Source of the DNA: Pseudobutyrivibrio sp.
GTDB lineage: Bacteria; Bacillota; Clostridia; Lachnospirales; Lachnospiraceae
Length of the DNA: 64,000 nucleotides
Direction of reading: 5' to 3'
NCBI GenBank assembly: GCA_017557435.1
Contig: JAFYYR010000016.1
Coordinates: 1 to 64,000 of the forward strand
Shown here: positions 25,440 to 34,247 of the stretch, in pieces
How positions within the stretch are numbered: position 1 is the first letter of the stretch
Layout of the letters: each line of letters starts with the position of its first letter
The notes under the pieces: model-generated
What the model saw: the letters and a program-made list of their open reading frames with translations, nothing else
Databases searched by the model: none
Told to the model about the DNA's origin: nothing
Translations under genes and position numbers: made by a program

Positions 25440-26597
25440 CTATGGTCTCTTTGTTCCACAATTCACACAGAAATTGCCAAAGTTCTCATTACCGCAGTTT
25501 GGACAGAACCATCTACCTGCTGGCGCCTGACCCTGAGACTGAACCTCATTGAACTGTCCTGGCTGAGCCTGTGGCACAGGCTGTCCCTGTGGCTGAGCCT
25601 GCTGGGCACCTGAGTTTAATAAATCAGCTGCATTAGCGCCGCCTGCCTGCATAGCCATGTTCATTCCGAAGAATCCCATTGCTGCACCATTTTCATTAGA
25701 AGCTGCAGCCTTCATAGCCTCAGCCTGAGCCTGTACAAGTGTAGCACCTGCCATTGCCTGAGAACGAAGTGCTCCTGTCTTCTGAAGCTCCTTAAGTGTA
25801 GCAGCATCCTCCTCTGGAATTGTTGTAGAAAGAATCTGAACAGATGTAATAGCAAGACCGTATTTCTCTGTCCAATCGTGATCAAGCTCATCTGCCATCG
25901 CCTCAGAGATTTCCTTTGTGTAGCTAGGAATTCCTGAAGGTCTGATTCCCATAGCTGAAAGCTTACCAAGAGCTGGCTGAAGCGCCTGGATAAATGTAGC
26001 TCTAAGCTGGTCCTGAACATCCTCGATTGTATACTCGTCCTTAACATTACCAGCAAGTGTAGAATAAAGCTGTGTAGGATCTGTAACCTGAAGACTGTAG
26101 TTACCATTACACTTAAGGTTAGTATCCATATCAAGACCGATGTTCTGATCTAAAATTCTAAAAAGGATTGGGCTTGGTGTACCGAATTTAAGTCCAATAA
26201 TATCCTTTGTATTAACAAAATATACTCGCTGCTGCACTGGCTTCTCACCGCCAAAAGTAAATCTTCTACCGAACTCCTTAAATACTGCTGCAAAATTGCC
26301 TGCAAAAATAGAAGCTGAACCATTGTCTTCCCACTCGTAAGCGCCTGGCTCTGCAGCTAAATCAATAATCTTACCGCTGTCTACCAAGATAGCGCACTGT
26401 CCCTCGTTAACGATAACAACAGAACCCTTTGTAATAACATCCTGGTCTCCCTTAGTATTTGTACTACGACCAGATACCTTATGCTCTGCTCTCTTTAATA
26501 ACACACTGTTGTCCATAGAGTCGCATACAAAAAGCTCCTTCCACTGGTTGGCTAGTTCACCTGAAACTGAGCCTGTAAAAGCCTTAATTAATCCCAT
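25440..26597 (-). CDS. SPFH-domain protein with C-terminal zinc ribbon (YdjI-like)
   Basis: A 385-residue soluble SPFH/flotillin-type scaffold. It starts MGLIKAFTGSVSGELANQWKE, common to this 'virion core protein-like' group. The SPFH core spans about 60-260. A helical, alanine-rich stretch (TGALRSQAMAGATLVQAQAEA) is followed by a Q/P-rich linker and a zinc ribbon with CPNCGNENFGNFCVNCGTK. It is the first gene of the operon with the zinc-ribbon and TPM-domain proteins. No PspA homologue lies within the window. Confidence 0.85.
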   Translation of the reverse strand: MGLIKAFTGSVSGELANQWKELFVCDSMDNSVLLKRAEHKVSGRSTNTKGDQDVITKGSVVIVNEGQCAILVDSGKIIDLAAEPGAYEWEDNGSASIFAGNFAAVFKEFGRRFTFGGEKPVQQRVYFVNTKDIIGLKFGTPSPILFRILDQNIGLDMDTNLKCNGNYSLQVTDPTQLYSTLAGNVKDEYTIEDVQDQLRATFIQALQPALGKLSAMGIRPSGIPSYTKEISEAMADELDHDWTEKYGLAITSVQILSTTIPEEDAATLKELQKTGALRSQAMAGATLVQAQAEAMKAAASNENGAAMGFFGMNMAMQAGGANAADLLNSGAQQAQPQGQPVPQAQPGQFNEVQSQGQAPAGRWFCPNCGNENFGNFCVNCGTKRP

Positions 26598-26671
26598 GAC
26601 TTTTCCTCCCTCACATATAAATTATTAATTTTATTATTATTGGGTATTTACATAACCTTTATTATTTTAAC

Positions 26672-26701
26672 AAAAAAGGCCTGCACATTAAAGTGCAAGC
26701 C
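26672..26701 (-). terminator. Rho-independent terminator after rsmH
   Basis: On the minus strand GGCTTGCAC pairs with GTGCAGGCC, followed by six T. It is 55 nt past the rsmH stop. Confidence 0.85.
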
Positions 26702-26755
26702 GTAATATTTTTGTAATTTTTTAAAGAAAAATGTATCCCCATTTAAAAACCCTAA

Positions 26756-27799
26756 TTATTTCTTAATCGCCCAACGCATTTTAGTAGACTTACTACGTGG
26801 ATTAATTCTACACTCCTCCGCAGATGGACGAATCACATCCGATGATACTTCAGAATATACTCCCTGTTTAGCCAATTCTTTAAAGGACTTTTTCACAAGT
26901 CTGTCCTCACCAGAATGGAATGTAAGGATTGCTGCTCTTCCTCCTGGCTTAAGCACACCAGGGAGCTTCTCCAAAAATGAATAAAGAACTTCGAACTCAC
27001 TATTAACGTCTATACGAAGTGCCTGAAAAACTCTGGCACAGCTTTTCTTAATAGCCTGGTCCTTTTCCTCCTTTGGCACCTTCCAAAGAGCCTCTGTTAT
27101 TGCCTCACGAAGGGCTGTAGTGGTATCCATTGGATTGCCCTTAGCCATAAGAGTAAATACCTTGTGGGCTATCTCCTCTGCGTAAGGCTCATCAGAGTTT
27201 TCAATCAACATCCCTACGAACTCTTCCTCAGTAATACTGTGAAGACGCTCAGCTGCGCTCTCACCATGGTCAGGGTCAAGACGCAAATCAAGAGGTCCAT
27301 CTATCTTGAATGAAAAGCCTCTCTCTGGATTATCTATCTGCATAGATGATACTCCGAGGTCTGCCAAGACAAAATCAAATTGACCTGCTTCCTCTGCCAC
27401 CTTATCTATATTGGCAAAATTAATAAGCCTAAACTGAAAATTATCCTCACTAAAGCCGGCATTCCTAAGTCTCTCTACAGTCTTTTTTGACTCAATAGGA
27501 TCCACATCAAGTCCATAGATACACCCATTGCCTTCAAGCTGCTCTAGCATCTTTCTCGTATGGCCACCGTATCCTAATGTACAGTCAAGACCCTGCTGTC
27601 CTGGCTTAATCTGTAAAAAATCAAGTATCTCATTTACCATAATGGAAATGTGCATACCAGCAGGTGTTGAGCCCTTGCTAATAACATGCTCTATTGTGTC
27701 CTTGTATTTTTCAGGATTGTGCTCTTTATACTTTTCCTCAAATTTCTTTGGATATTTTCCAGAGTACCTGACTCTTCTTTTGTGTTTAACTTCTTCCAT
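26756..27799 (-). CDS. rsmH: 16S rRNA m4C1402 methyltransferase RsmH, extended paralogue
   Basis: A 347-residue SAM-dependent methyltransferase. The SAM motif LDCTLGYGGHTRKML, VLADLGVSSMQID, RGFSFKIDGPLDLRLD and AILTFHSGEDRLVKK are family hallmarks. About 45 basic extra residues precede the core (RRVRYSGKYPKKFEEKY). It is not in a division/cell-wall cluster, so it is probably the second, stand-alone copy seen in some Clostridia. The metH gene ends 54 nt upstream. Confidence 0.88.
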   Translation of the reverse strand: MEEVKHKRRVRYSGKYPKKFEEKYKEHNPEKYKDTIEHVISKGSTPAGMHISIMVNEILDFLQIKPGQQGLDCTLGYGGHTRKMLEQLEGNGCIYGLDVDPIESKKTVERLRNAGFSEDNFQFRLINFANIDKVAEEAGQFDFVLADLGVSSMQIDNPERGFSFKIDGPLDLRLDPDHGESAAERLHSITEEEFVGMLIENSDEPYAEEIAHKVFTLMAKGNPMDTTTALREAITEALWKVPKEEKDQAIKKSCARVFQALRIDVNSEFEVLYSFLEKLPGVLKPGGRAAILTFHSGEDRLVKKSFKELAKQGVYSEVSSDVIRPSAEECRINPRSKSTKMRWAIKK

Positions 27800-27853
27800 T
27801 AAGTCTCCTAATAATATACGTACTAGCTCTATCTATACCAAATCATAAACATA

Positions 27854-30298
27854 CTAAGCAAATTTACTCATAAGATTCTGCACAAGCTTTACCGCCTCTG
27901 CTGCATCTGCAGAGTAACCATCTGCATTAATTTCATCCTTAAATGATTCATTAATACAAGCTCCACCTATGATGATTTGAGCACGACAGCCCTTATCCTT
28001 AGCAAGCTTAACCACATCGTCCATACGCATCATAGTGGTAGTCATAAGAGCGGATAGTCCAATAATGTCAGCATTTACCTCTACTGCCTTATCAATGATT
28101 GTCTCAGCAGGTACATCCTTACCTAAGTCAATAACATTGTATCCGTAGTTCTTAAGCATAAGTGCTACAAGATTCTTTCCAATATCGTGGATATCACCCT
28201 CTACAGTAGCTATTACGATTGTAGCCTTAGACTCGCCATCTGCACTGGCAAGAAGAGGTTCAATGTGCTTCATACCAAGCTCCATTGCATTAGCTCCCGC
28301 AATAAGCTGAGGTAGGAAATATTTCTTTTTGTCATAGAGCTCACCTACCACATTGATACCCTTAATTAAGTGTTCCTCTATAATAACCTGAGGGTCCATT
28401 CCCTCATCTAAAGCCTTTTGAATCTCTGTTACTATCTGATCCTTTTTACCCTTAATAACGCATTCTGCAATTGGGCCCACACCATCACAAGCATTTGCAA
28501 CAGAAAGTCCACCGCCTGAGGTCTTAGCACCTGCTCCAGCAGAAGCTGCGGCTGCCTTAGTTTCAACAACCGGAAGTGATGAATACTTTTCAAGTGCCCC
28601 TGCCTTATTCATAAGTGTATCTGCAGCTGCCGCGCAGTACATAAGCATCTCCTGGTTAGGGTTGGCAATTGCCATAGTAAGTCCCTTACTTACAGCTATA
28701 GTAAGATAAGTGGTATTAACGAACTGACGATTAGGCATACCAAATGAAATATTAGAAAGTCCACAAACAGTTGGAAGCCCTAATTCGTATTTACAATATT
28801 CTATTGTCTCAAAACACTGTAAGCCTGCTGTACCCTCAGCACCTACTGTCTGAACAAGCACATCTACAACAGCATCCTCTTTTTTAAGACCCAACTCAAC
28901 AGCATTAGTTAAAACTGTATTAATATGCTGCTTCTTCTCCTCTATATCCTTTGGAAGACCTGCTCCTGAAAGAGGAAGTGTAATAAACATGGCCCCGTAT
29001 TTCTTAGCCAGTTTAAGCATAGGAATCATTTTTTCTTCCTCTGCTGAAATGGAATTAATAAGAGCTCGTCCAGGATATATACGAAGGGCTGCTTCCATAA
29101 CATCCACATGGCTTGTATCAAGACATAGTGGTAAATCAACAGCTGATGTAACCTCATATATACTGTCTAGCATCATCTGCTTCTCGTCGATACCATTCAT
29201 TCCCATGTTCACATCGAGAATGTTAGCTCCTTTTTCTTCCTGCTCTCTGGCAAAATCAACTACCATAGAAAGAGAACCGTTCTTGAGAGTCTCCTGGAAT
29301 TTCTTCTTACCAGTAGGATTAATTCTCTCTCCAATAACCATAAATGGACCATCTAAATCAATCCATGTGTTCTTTCTCTCTGATGTAACAACTCGAAGTG
29401 GTCTATCAATAATTTGATGAGCAGGCTTATCCTTAAGAGCACGAACTAATGCTCTGATATGATCCGGTGTAGAACCACAGCATCCACCAAAAAGTGATGC
29501 ACCTGCTTCATATAACTTTTTGCTTGCCTCTGTAAACTCCTCTGGAGTCATCTTATATACAGTCTTACCATTTTCAAGCTCTGGAAGACCTGCATTTGGC
29601 TTTACAATAATAGGAACTGTGGCAACTTTCGCCATCTGCTCCACTAGCTCAAGCATAGCATCAGGTCCTGTACTACAATTCATTCCAACACAATCAACAC
29701 CCATTGATTGAAGAACAATAGTTGCTGTATCAGGTGATGTTCCATATAAAGTCTTACCGTCTGGATTATATGTAAGAGATACAATAATAGGTAAATCGCA
29801 TAACTCCTTAATTGCAAGAACTGCAGCACGACACTCCTGGAGACTCATCATTGTCTCCACAACAAAAAGATCAACTCCCTCTAAAAGAATCGCCTCAACC
29901 TGTGCCTTATAGCAATCAACCAAATCCTCAAACATCAAGTCTCCAAGAGGATATAGCTGCTTACCTGTCATAGAAATATCAGCAGCCACAAATTTACCTT
30001 CTGGAGCTACCTGTCTTGTAAGACGAATAAGTCCCCTATTCATCTCAACCATATTATCTTCAAGACCATACTCAGCTAGCTTAATAGGTGAAGCTGTAAA
30101 TGTTGGCGCAAGAACTATATCTGAACCAGCCTCATAATATGCCTTTTGAACCTCCTGAATAGCCCATGGATTATCTAGAATCCATTTCTCTGGACATACT
30201 CCTGCAGGCATTCCCCTTTTTTGAAGCTCCGTACCTGTTGCTCCATCAATAAATACTGTTCTCTTTTCAAGTAACTGTCTAAAATCATTCCTCGTCAT
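27854..30298 (-). CDS. metH: Cobalamin-dependent methionine synthase, short form without activation domain
   Basis: 814 residues. The homocysteine-binding domain is at about 1-290 (FIDGATGTELQKRGMP, with zinc cysteines in GMNCSTG and FGGCCGSTP). The methyl-H4folate-binding domain is at about 320-570 (GERINPTGKKKFQ). A cap region follows, then the B12-binding domain with EGDIHDIGKNLVALML. The C-terminal AdoMet reactivation domain of classical MetH is missing, so a separate reactivase would be needed. It starts 7 nt after the LysR gene's stop. Confidence 0.93.
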   Translation of the reverse strand: MTRNDFRQLLEKRTVFIDGATGTELQKRGMPAGVCPEKWILDNPWAIQEVQKAYYEAGSDIVLAPTFTASPIKLAEYGLEDNMVEMNRGLIRLTRQVAPEGKFVAADISMTGKQLYPLGDLMFEDLVDCYKAQVEAILLEGVDLFVVETMMSLQECRAAVLAIKELCDLPIIVSLTYNPDGKTLYGTSPDTATIVLQSMGVDCVGMNCSTGPDAMLELVEQMAKVATVPIIVKPNAGLPELENGKTVYKMTPEEFTEASKKLYEAGASLFGGCCGSTPDHIRALVRALKDKPAHQIIDRPLRVVTSERKNTWIDLDGPFMVIGERINPTGKKKFQETLKNGSLSMVVDFAREQEEKGANILDVNMGMNGIDEKQMMLDSIYEVTSAVDLPLCLDTSHVDVMEAALRIYPGRALINSISAEEEKMIPMLKLAKKYGAMFITLPLSGAGLPKDIEEKKQHINTVLTNAVELGLKKEDAVVDVLVQTVGAEGTAGLQCFETIEYCKYELGLPTVCGLSNISFGMPNRQFVNTTYLTIAVSKGLTMAIANPNQEMLMYCAAAADTLMNKAGALEKYSSLPVVETKAAAASAGAGAKTSGGGLSVANACDGVGPIAECVIKGKKDQIVTEIQKALDEGMDPQVIIEEHLIKGINVVGELYDKKKYFLPQLIAGANAMELGMKHIEPLLASADGESKATIVIATVEGDIHDIGKNLVALMLKNYGYNVIDLGKDVPAETIIDKAVEVNADIIGLSALMTTTMMRMDDVVKLAKDKGCRAQIIIGGACINESFKDEINADGYSADAAEAVKLVQNLMSKFA

Positions 30299-30304
30299 TA
30301 AAAA

Positions 30305-31207
30305 TTACTCCTCAATCGCGTGTCTAACGTAATCTAAAAATTCAAGAGCCAATGGCCCTGGTGTATATTCTCTGTTAATCAAATAACCAAATTCTATCTG
30401 ACCACCCTCATTAAAAAGCTCAAGCCCAGGCAAATATCCACTTTCGTAGTTATTAAATGATGCTGCGCTAAGATTTGCCAGATGGTTCTTCTCAAGCATA
30501 TTGTGCATGACATAATCACTATTGGTTACAACTGATATATCCTGACTTATATCAATAAGATTTCCATCTGAGGTAGTCCATTTTCCATATCTTAGGTATT
30601 CATCATTTTCAGACTGGATAAACTTAAGCCCCTTAAGACTTTTATCCTGTGGTAAATTCGTATTTATCATATCCTCAGGTTGCAAATAAACCATGCCATT
30701 CATGGCCTTTAAGCTGACAAATCTAAGATTATATTTCTTAATCATATATTCAATCTGAGGTCTAGAATCTGGAAAGACATATATAAAGCTAATTTCATCA
30801 TCATCTAGTCGAATACGCTCTATTAAATTAAGTGTGCTATCTGCATGAATGTAAAAACAAGCATCCTCATCCCTATGATTGTCATAAAACTGAGAAAAAC
30901 AATTTGAAAGCCAAGAGCTGTGATTCATACCGATTCTAACCACATTATCATGTAAATTGGAATTCTCGCTCTCCAATCTATCAAAATCAAGAACTATATG
31001 ACTGGCCTTCTGATAAAATGCTTTTCCTTTTTCAGTAAGAGATATTCCTCTGCTCTCCCTCTTAAACAGTGGATACTCCAATTCAGTCTCTAGAGAAGAC
31101 ACAACTTTACTAACACTTGATTGTGTTGTAAACAGTACCTTCGCTGCCTCACTAAATGAACCCACATCTGCAGAGACCACAAAATACTTTAATTGCTTAA
31201 TCTCCAT
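30305..31207 (-). CDS. LysR-family transcriptional regulator
   Basis: A 300-residue regulator. The N-terminal winged helix begins MEIKQLKYFVVSADVGSFSEAAK, followed by TTQSSVSKVVSSLETELE as recognition helix. The rest is a substrate-sensing domain (about 90-295). It is co-oriented with metH 7 nt downstream, so it may be co-transcribed and control methionine synthesis; LysR regulators of met genes are known in other bacteria. The effector is unknown. Confidence 0.88.
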   Translation of the reverse strand: MEIKQLKYFVVSADVGSFSEAAKVLFTTQSSVSKVVSSLETELEYPLFKRESRGISLTEKGKAFYQKASHIVLDFDRLESENSNLHDNVVRIGMNHSSWLSNCFSQFYDNHRDEDACFYIHADSTLNLIERIRLDDDEISFIYVFPDSRPQIEYMIKKYNLRFVSLKAMNGMVYLQPEDMINTNLPQDKSLKGLKFIQSENDEYLRYGKWTTSDGNLIDISQDISVVTNSDYVMHNMLEKNHLANLSAASFNNYESGYLPGLELFNEGGQIEFGYLINREYTPGPLALEFLDYVRHAIEE

Positions 31208-31275
31208 TTATACTCTCCTAGTTGATATACACATATATCCTCACTTTACTCTGCTAAAGATTTTAACATAATAAT

Positions 31276-31302
31276 AAAGGCAGTCCAAGATGAACCGCCC
31301 TT
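31276..31302 (-). terminator. Possible terminator after the surface-protein gene
   Basis: A hairpin with AAGGGCGGT opposite ACTGCCTTT (including G-U pairs) precedes a TTTATTATT tail. It is about 50 nt past the stop at 31351. Confidence 0.5.
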
Positions 31303-31350
31303 AAAAATACTAATATCAATTTATTATTTTCTTTATTAGAATTTATCAAA

Positions 31351-32979
31351 TTATCCTTTGCCCTGGTTCTTTATATTTCTCATCACAAAATATGTACCTG
31401 CAACAATAACTATTAAGATTAATGGAAGGAACCCTATAAAATCATTGTCATCTTCAACTGTTTCCTTAGCGGCTAAAGGAACCTCATTCTCCTCAATCTT
31501 TGTTTTTTCCTTTGTATTAGAGACAGCTTTTTTAGTCTCTTTCTTCGGAGATTCATTAGTTACGGTATTTGCAACCTCTTGCTGTGTATTTCCATGGGCT
31601 ACATGAGGCACCTGCTTAGTATTAGCTGTTTGTGTTGCTACTGGCTGTAAAACAACTGGACTCTGCTGAGTAATAGTTGCAGGCTGCTCTGTTGATGTAT
31701 TCTGTCCACCACCTGATGATGAATGTTCTGTGGATATACTCTCAGTGCCACCTGATGATGACTGCTCTGTTGTTAGGCTCTGCTGGCTTGCTGTAGGCTG
31801 TTCTTTAGTTTCAGTTGTATTATCTGCCTCTAAATCTTTATTATCAGTTGAAACATCGCCAGTATTTGTGTCATTTCCAACTTGTTCTTCTACTTTAGTA
31901 TCTTCCTTATCATTATCTTCTTTTACAGGCTCTTCCTTTACAGTATCTTCATGACGCTTTCTTGGAACTTCAAACACATCATAATCAGATGCAAAATAGA
32001 AAGTTGCGCTTGCCTCATCAAATACCTCTCTTGCTCTTATAGCATGCTGTCCTGAAGATAAACCGGTAAACTTCCCATCTGTTGGTGGAACCCAATTTCC
32101 AGAGCCAACAACTAGTGCTGCCTGATGCACTTCTCCTGTCCATATTTCATAATTGTAAGGAATATTAATAGCTTCTCCATCATTCTGATTTGGAGTCGCA
32201 CTTATAATCTGATTTGTATAAAGAACTAAACCTGTTCTATACTGTCGAACAAGATTTATCTCTTTACTTGTTACTACTCCAGAAAAGCCAGAATCAAGGG
32301 CAAATAGTGAGTTATAACTACTACGCCCACCTTCTTCTTCTCCAATACCATAGCTGTAAACAAATGTAGCTATGCCATCTCCATTTGTTTTTCTTGCTTG
32401 GACATATGAAACCTCAGTTTCATCGTCCTTGAAATAAACGGTTGTATCTGGAACTATATCACCATCATCATCAGTTACCTTTACGTTAACAGTAAACTGA
32501 ACAAAAAGATTATGCTCGCTATAGTTCTGACCATCAGAAACAGAAATACTATCTACCACAATGTTGGTAGGTGTAGTCTTTTTAGTCACTAAAGCTCTAA
32601 CACTTATATTGTCTCTAACATTAGTGATAGAAATTTCTCCGGTATTAGCATAAAAAGAATAATCTGCTCCATCAGCAGGCTCTATTTCAACGCCTGTTAC
32701 TGTATATTTATCCTTGTCTGCTGTTTTTGCATATAAAGTATATGTTCTTTTTGAATCAACAGGAATATTTTGGTGGGTTCTTCGACCTGACCATTTAACT
32801 CCTTCGCTTTCGATACCTGTAATAGAATATGTTACTGGCTCTGTATTTTCTTCTGCCTCTGGCACTGCCTGAGTTGCTACAGACTCAGTATTTTCTGCAT
32901 TCTCCTCTGCATAGACATTACTTGATAACAATATAAATGCAAACGCAATAATAAGTATTTCTCTGAAAAATTTCTTCAT
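31351..32979 (-). CDS. Membrane-anchored surface protein with Ig-like region
   Basis: About 542 residues from the ATG at 32979, 9 nt after AGGGG. The signal peptide ends near SSNVYAEE. Residues about 40-300 are beta-rich, including a bacterial Ig-like segment (TVYFKDDETEVSYV, then GDGIATFVYSY). A disordered S/T/E/Q-rich stalk (about 320-500) has short repeats of the form STEHSSSGG. One C-terminal helix (FLPLILIVIVAGTYFVM) and a basic tail anchor it. I see no LPxTG sortase motif. Perhaps adhesion or stalk function; its neighbours give no clue. Confidence 0.75.
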   Translation of the reverse strand: MKKFFREILIIAFAFILLSSNVYAEENAENTESVATQAVPEAEENTEPVTYSITGIESEGVKWSGRRTHQNIPVDSKRTYTLYAKTADKDKYTVTGVEIEPADGADYSFYANTGEISITNVRDNISVRALVTKKTTPTNIVVDSISVSDGQNYSEHNLFVQFTVNVKVTDDDGDIVPDTTVYFKDDETEVSYVQARKTNGDGIATFVYSYGIGEEEGGRSSYNSLFALDSGFSGVVTSKEINLVRQYRTGLVLYTNQIISATPNQNDGEAINIPYNYEIWTGEVHQAALVVGSGNWVPPTDGKFTGLSSGQHAIRAREVFDEASATFYFASDYDVFEVPRKRHEDTVKEEPVKEDNDKEDTKVEEQVGNDTNTGDVSTDNKDLEADNTTETKEQPTASQQSLTTEQSSSGGTESISTEHSSSGGGQNTSTEQPATITQQSPVVLQPVATQTANTKQVPHVAHGNTQQEVANTVTNESPKKETKKAVSNTKEKTKIEENEVPLAAKETVEDDNDFIGFLPLILIVIVAGTYFVMRNIKNQGKG

Positions 32980-32994
32980 ATTAATCATCCCCTA

Positions 32995-34080
32995 TTAAAT
33001 AAACAAGCTGATATCAGATTTTTCCCCTGCTCCGATAAATGTTGCTACTCCTCCAAGTTCAACTCCATCAATTAACTCTTCCTGTCTTATTCCCATAATG
33101 TCCATGGACATTTGACAAGCTACGATTCTTACTCCGTGAGCCTTTGCATCTTCAATTAATTGCTCCAATGAAGAAATCCCTTTTTTCTTCATAATCCAAC
33201 GAATCATTTTAGGACCTGCCCCAAACATGTTCATTCTTGAAAGCCCTAATTTCTTGGTGCCACGTGGCATCATTATTCCGAACATCTTTTCAATAAAGTT
33301 TTTTCTGACTTTAGCCTTTTTGACACTCCTAAGAATATTCAATCCCCAGAATGTGAAAAACATAGTAACGTTTCTTCCCATTGCAGCTGCACCATTAGCC
33401 ATAATAAATGATGCAATAGTCTTATCAAGATCACCGCTAAACACTATAAAAGTCTTGTCATTATTGGCCTCTGCAGTCTGTGTCGAAACTATTTTTTCTT
33501 CCTTCTTTGTTATCTTGGCTTTAATAATTCCTTCTGAGACAACCAAAGAATCCAGGCTATTTCCAGTGCGCTCACACCAAACCTTTATATCAGAAGCAAA
33601 AGCATCTTCTGTAGCCTCAACCTCTACAACTGAACCATTTGGTAAAGATCTAAGTGTATCAGCCACCTTAACAATAGGACCTGGGCATCTAAGACTCTTA
33701 GCATCTATAAAAATATTAGACTGCTTTTCTTTTTCCTGCCCCTTTAAAGGTTCACTGACCTGATTACTTCCAGAAATAACTTTTCTGTAAGCATCATAAC
33801 CGCCTATAACATTGGTAGCATCATAGCCTCTATCCACTAGTATTTCAGCAATTTCTCCACTTAAATCTCCCGTTCTGCAGATTACATATACGGGCTTATC
33901 TTTTGGAACCTTATTTAAATCTGTTCCAATTTTACTAAACGGAATATTCAGTGCCCCTTCAATTTCATGGATAAGAACTTCATCTGGTTCTCTGGCATCT
34001 ACAATTGTGATTTTATTAAAATCTAAATCAGAAAATTCCTGCGCTGAAATTTCTTTCACCTCTAATTCTTCAACACCCAT
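32995..34080 (-). CDS. Rhodanese-TusA-DsrE2 fusion, persulfide handling
   Basis: About 361 residues from the ATG at 34080 (8 nt after AAGGAG; an ATG 6 nt earlier is too close). The rhodanese domain (about 5-105) has catalytic cysteine in VICRTGDLS. The TusA-like domain (about 125-200) has DAKSLRCPGPIVKV. The DsrE2-like domain (about 210-360) has FIVFSGDLDKTIASF and a conserved cysteine in ACQMSMDIMG. All three pass persulfide sulfur between cysteines. The fusion resembles the C-terminal half of large CoA-disulfide reductase fusions but lacks the flavin part. Confidence 0.9.
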   Translation of the reverse strand: MGVEELEVKEISAQEFSDLDFNKITIVDAREPDEVLIHEIEGALNIPFSKIGTDLNKVPKDKPVYVICRTGDLSGEIAEILVDRGYDATNVIGGYDAYRKVISGSNQVSEPLKGQEKEKQSNIFIDAKSLRCPGPIVKVADTLRSLPNGSVVEVEATEDAFASDIKVWCERTGNSLDSLVVSEGIIKAKITKKEEKIVSTQTAEANNDKTFIVFSGDLDKTIASFIMANGAAAMGRNVTMFFTFWGLNILRSVKKAKVRKNFIEKMFGIMMPRGTKKLGLSRMNMFGAGPKMIRWIMKKKGISSLEQLIEDAKAHGVRIVACQMSMDIMGIRQEELIDGVELGGVATFIGAGEKSDISLFI

Positions 34081-34110
34081 AAACATTACTCCTTATAATG
34101 ATTTTTCAAA

Positions 34111-34139
34111 ATCATACTACTTTAGTAGGTGAATAACAA
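34111..34139 (-). promoter_or_regulatory. Promoter of the rhodanese fusion with dyad in the spacer
   Basis: TTGTTA (34134-34139) and TATGAT (34111-34116) are 17 nt apart. The spacer contains ACCTACTAAAGTAG, a dyad whose left half equals that of the sulfur-regulon sites at 45.0, 52.0 and 60.7 kb. Regulation by the same factor is possible but the right half differs. Confidence 0.5.
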
Positions 34140-34207
34140 TGAATAATGCTTAATTCATATATAGGTAATATTAATGGCTGGTTATCAATAAAATTGAAGA
34201 ATTAAAT

Positions 34208-34241
34208 AAAAAAATCCCCCAAGCACTAACATGCTTGGAGG
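34208..34241 (-). terminator. Rho-independent terminator of feoAB
   Basis: On the minus strand CCTCCAAGCA pairs with TGCTTGGGGG, followed by seven T, just after the feoAB stop. Confidence 0.88.
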
Positions 34242-34247
34242 TTGTTT

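Noticed and set aside
31351-32979. Sortase-anchored (LPxTG) protein
   Set aside because: The C-terminal helix and basic tail are present, but no LPxTG-type motif precedes the helix.
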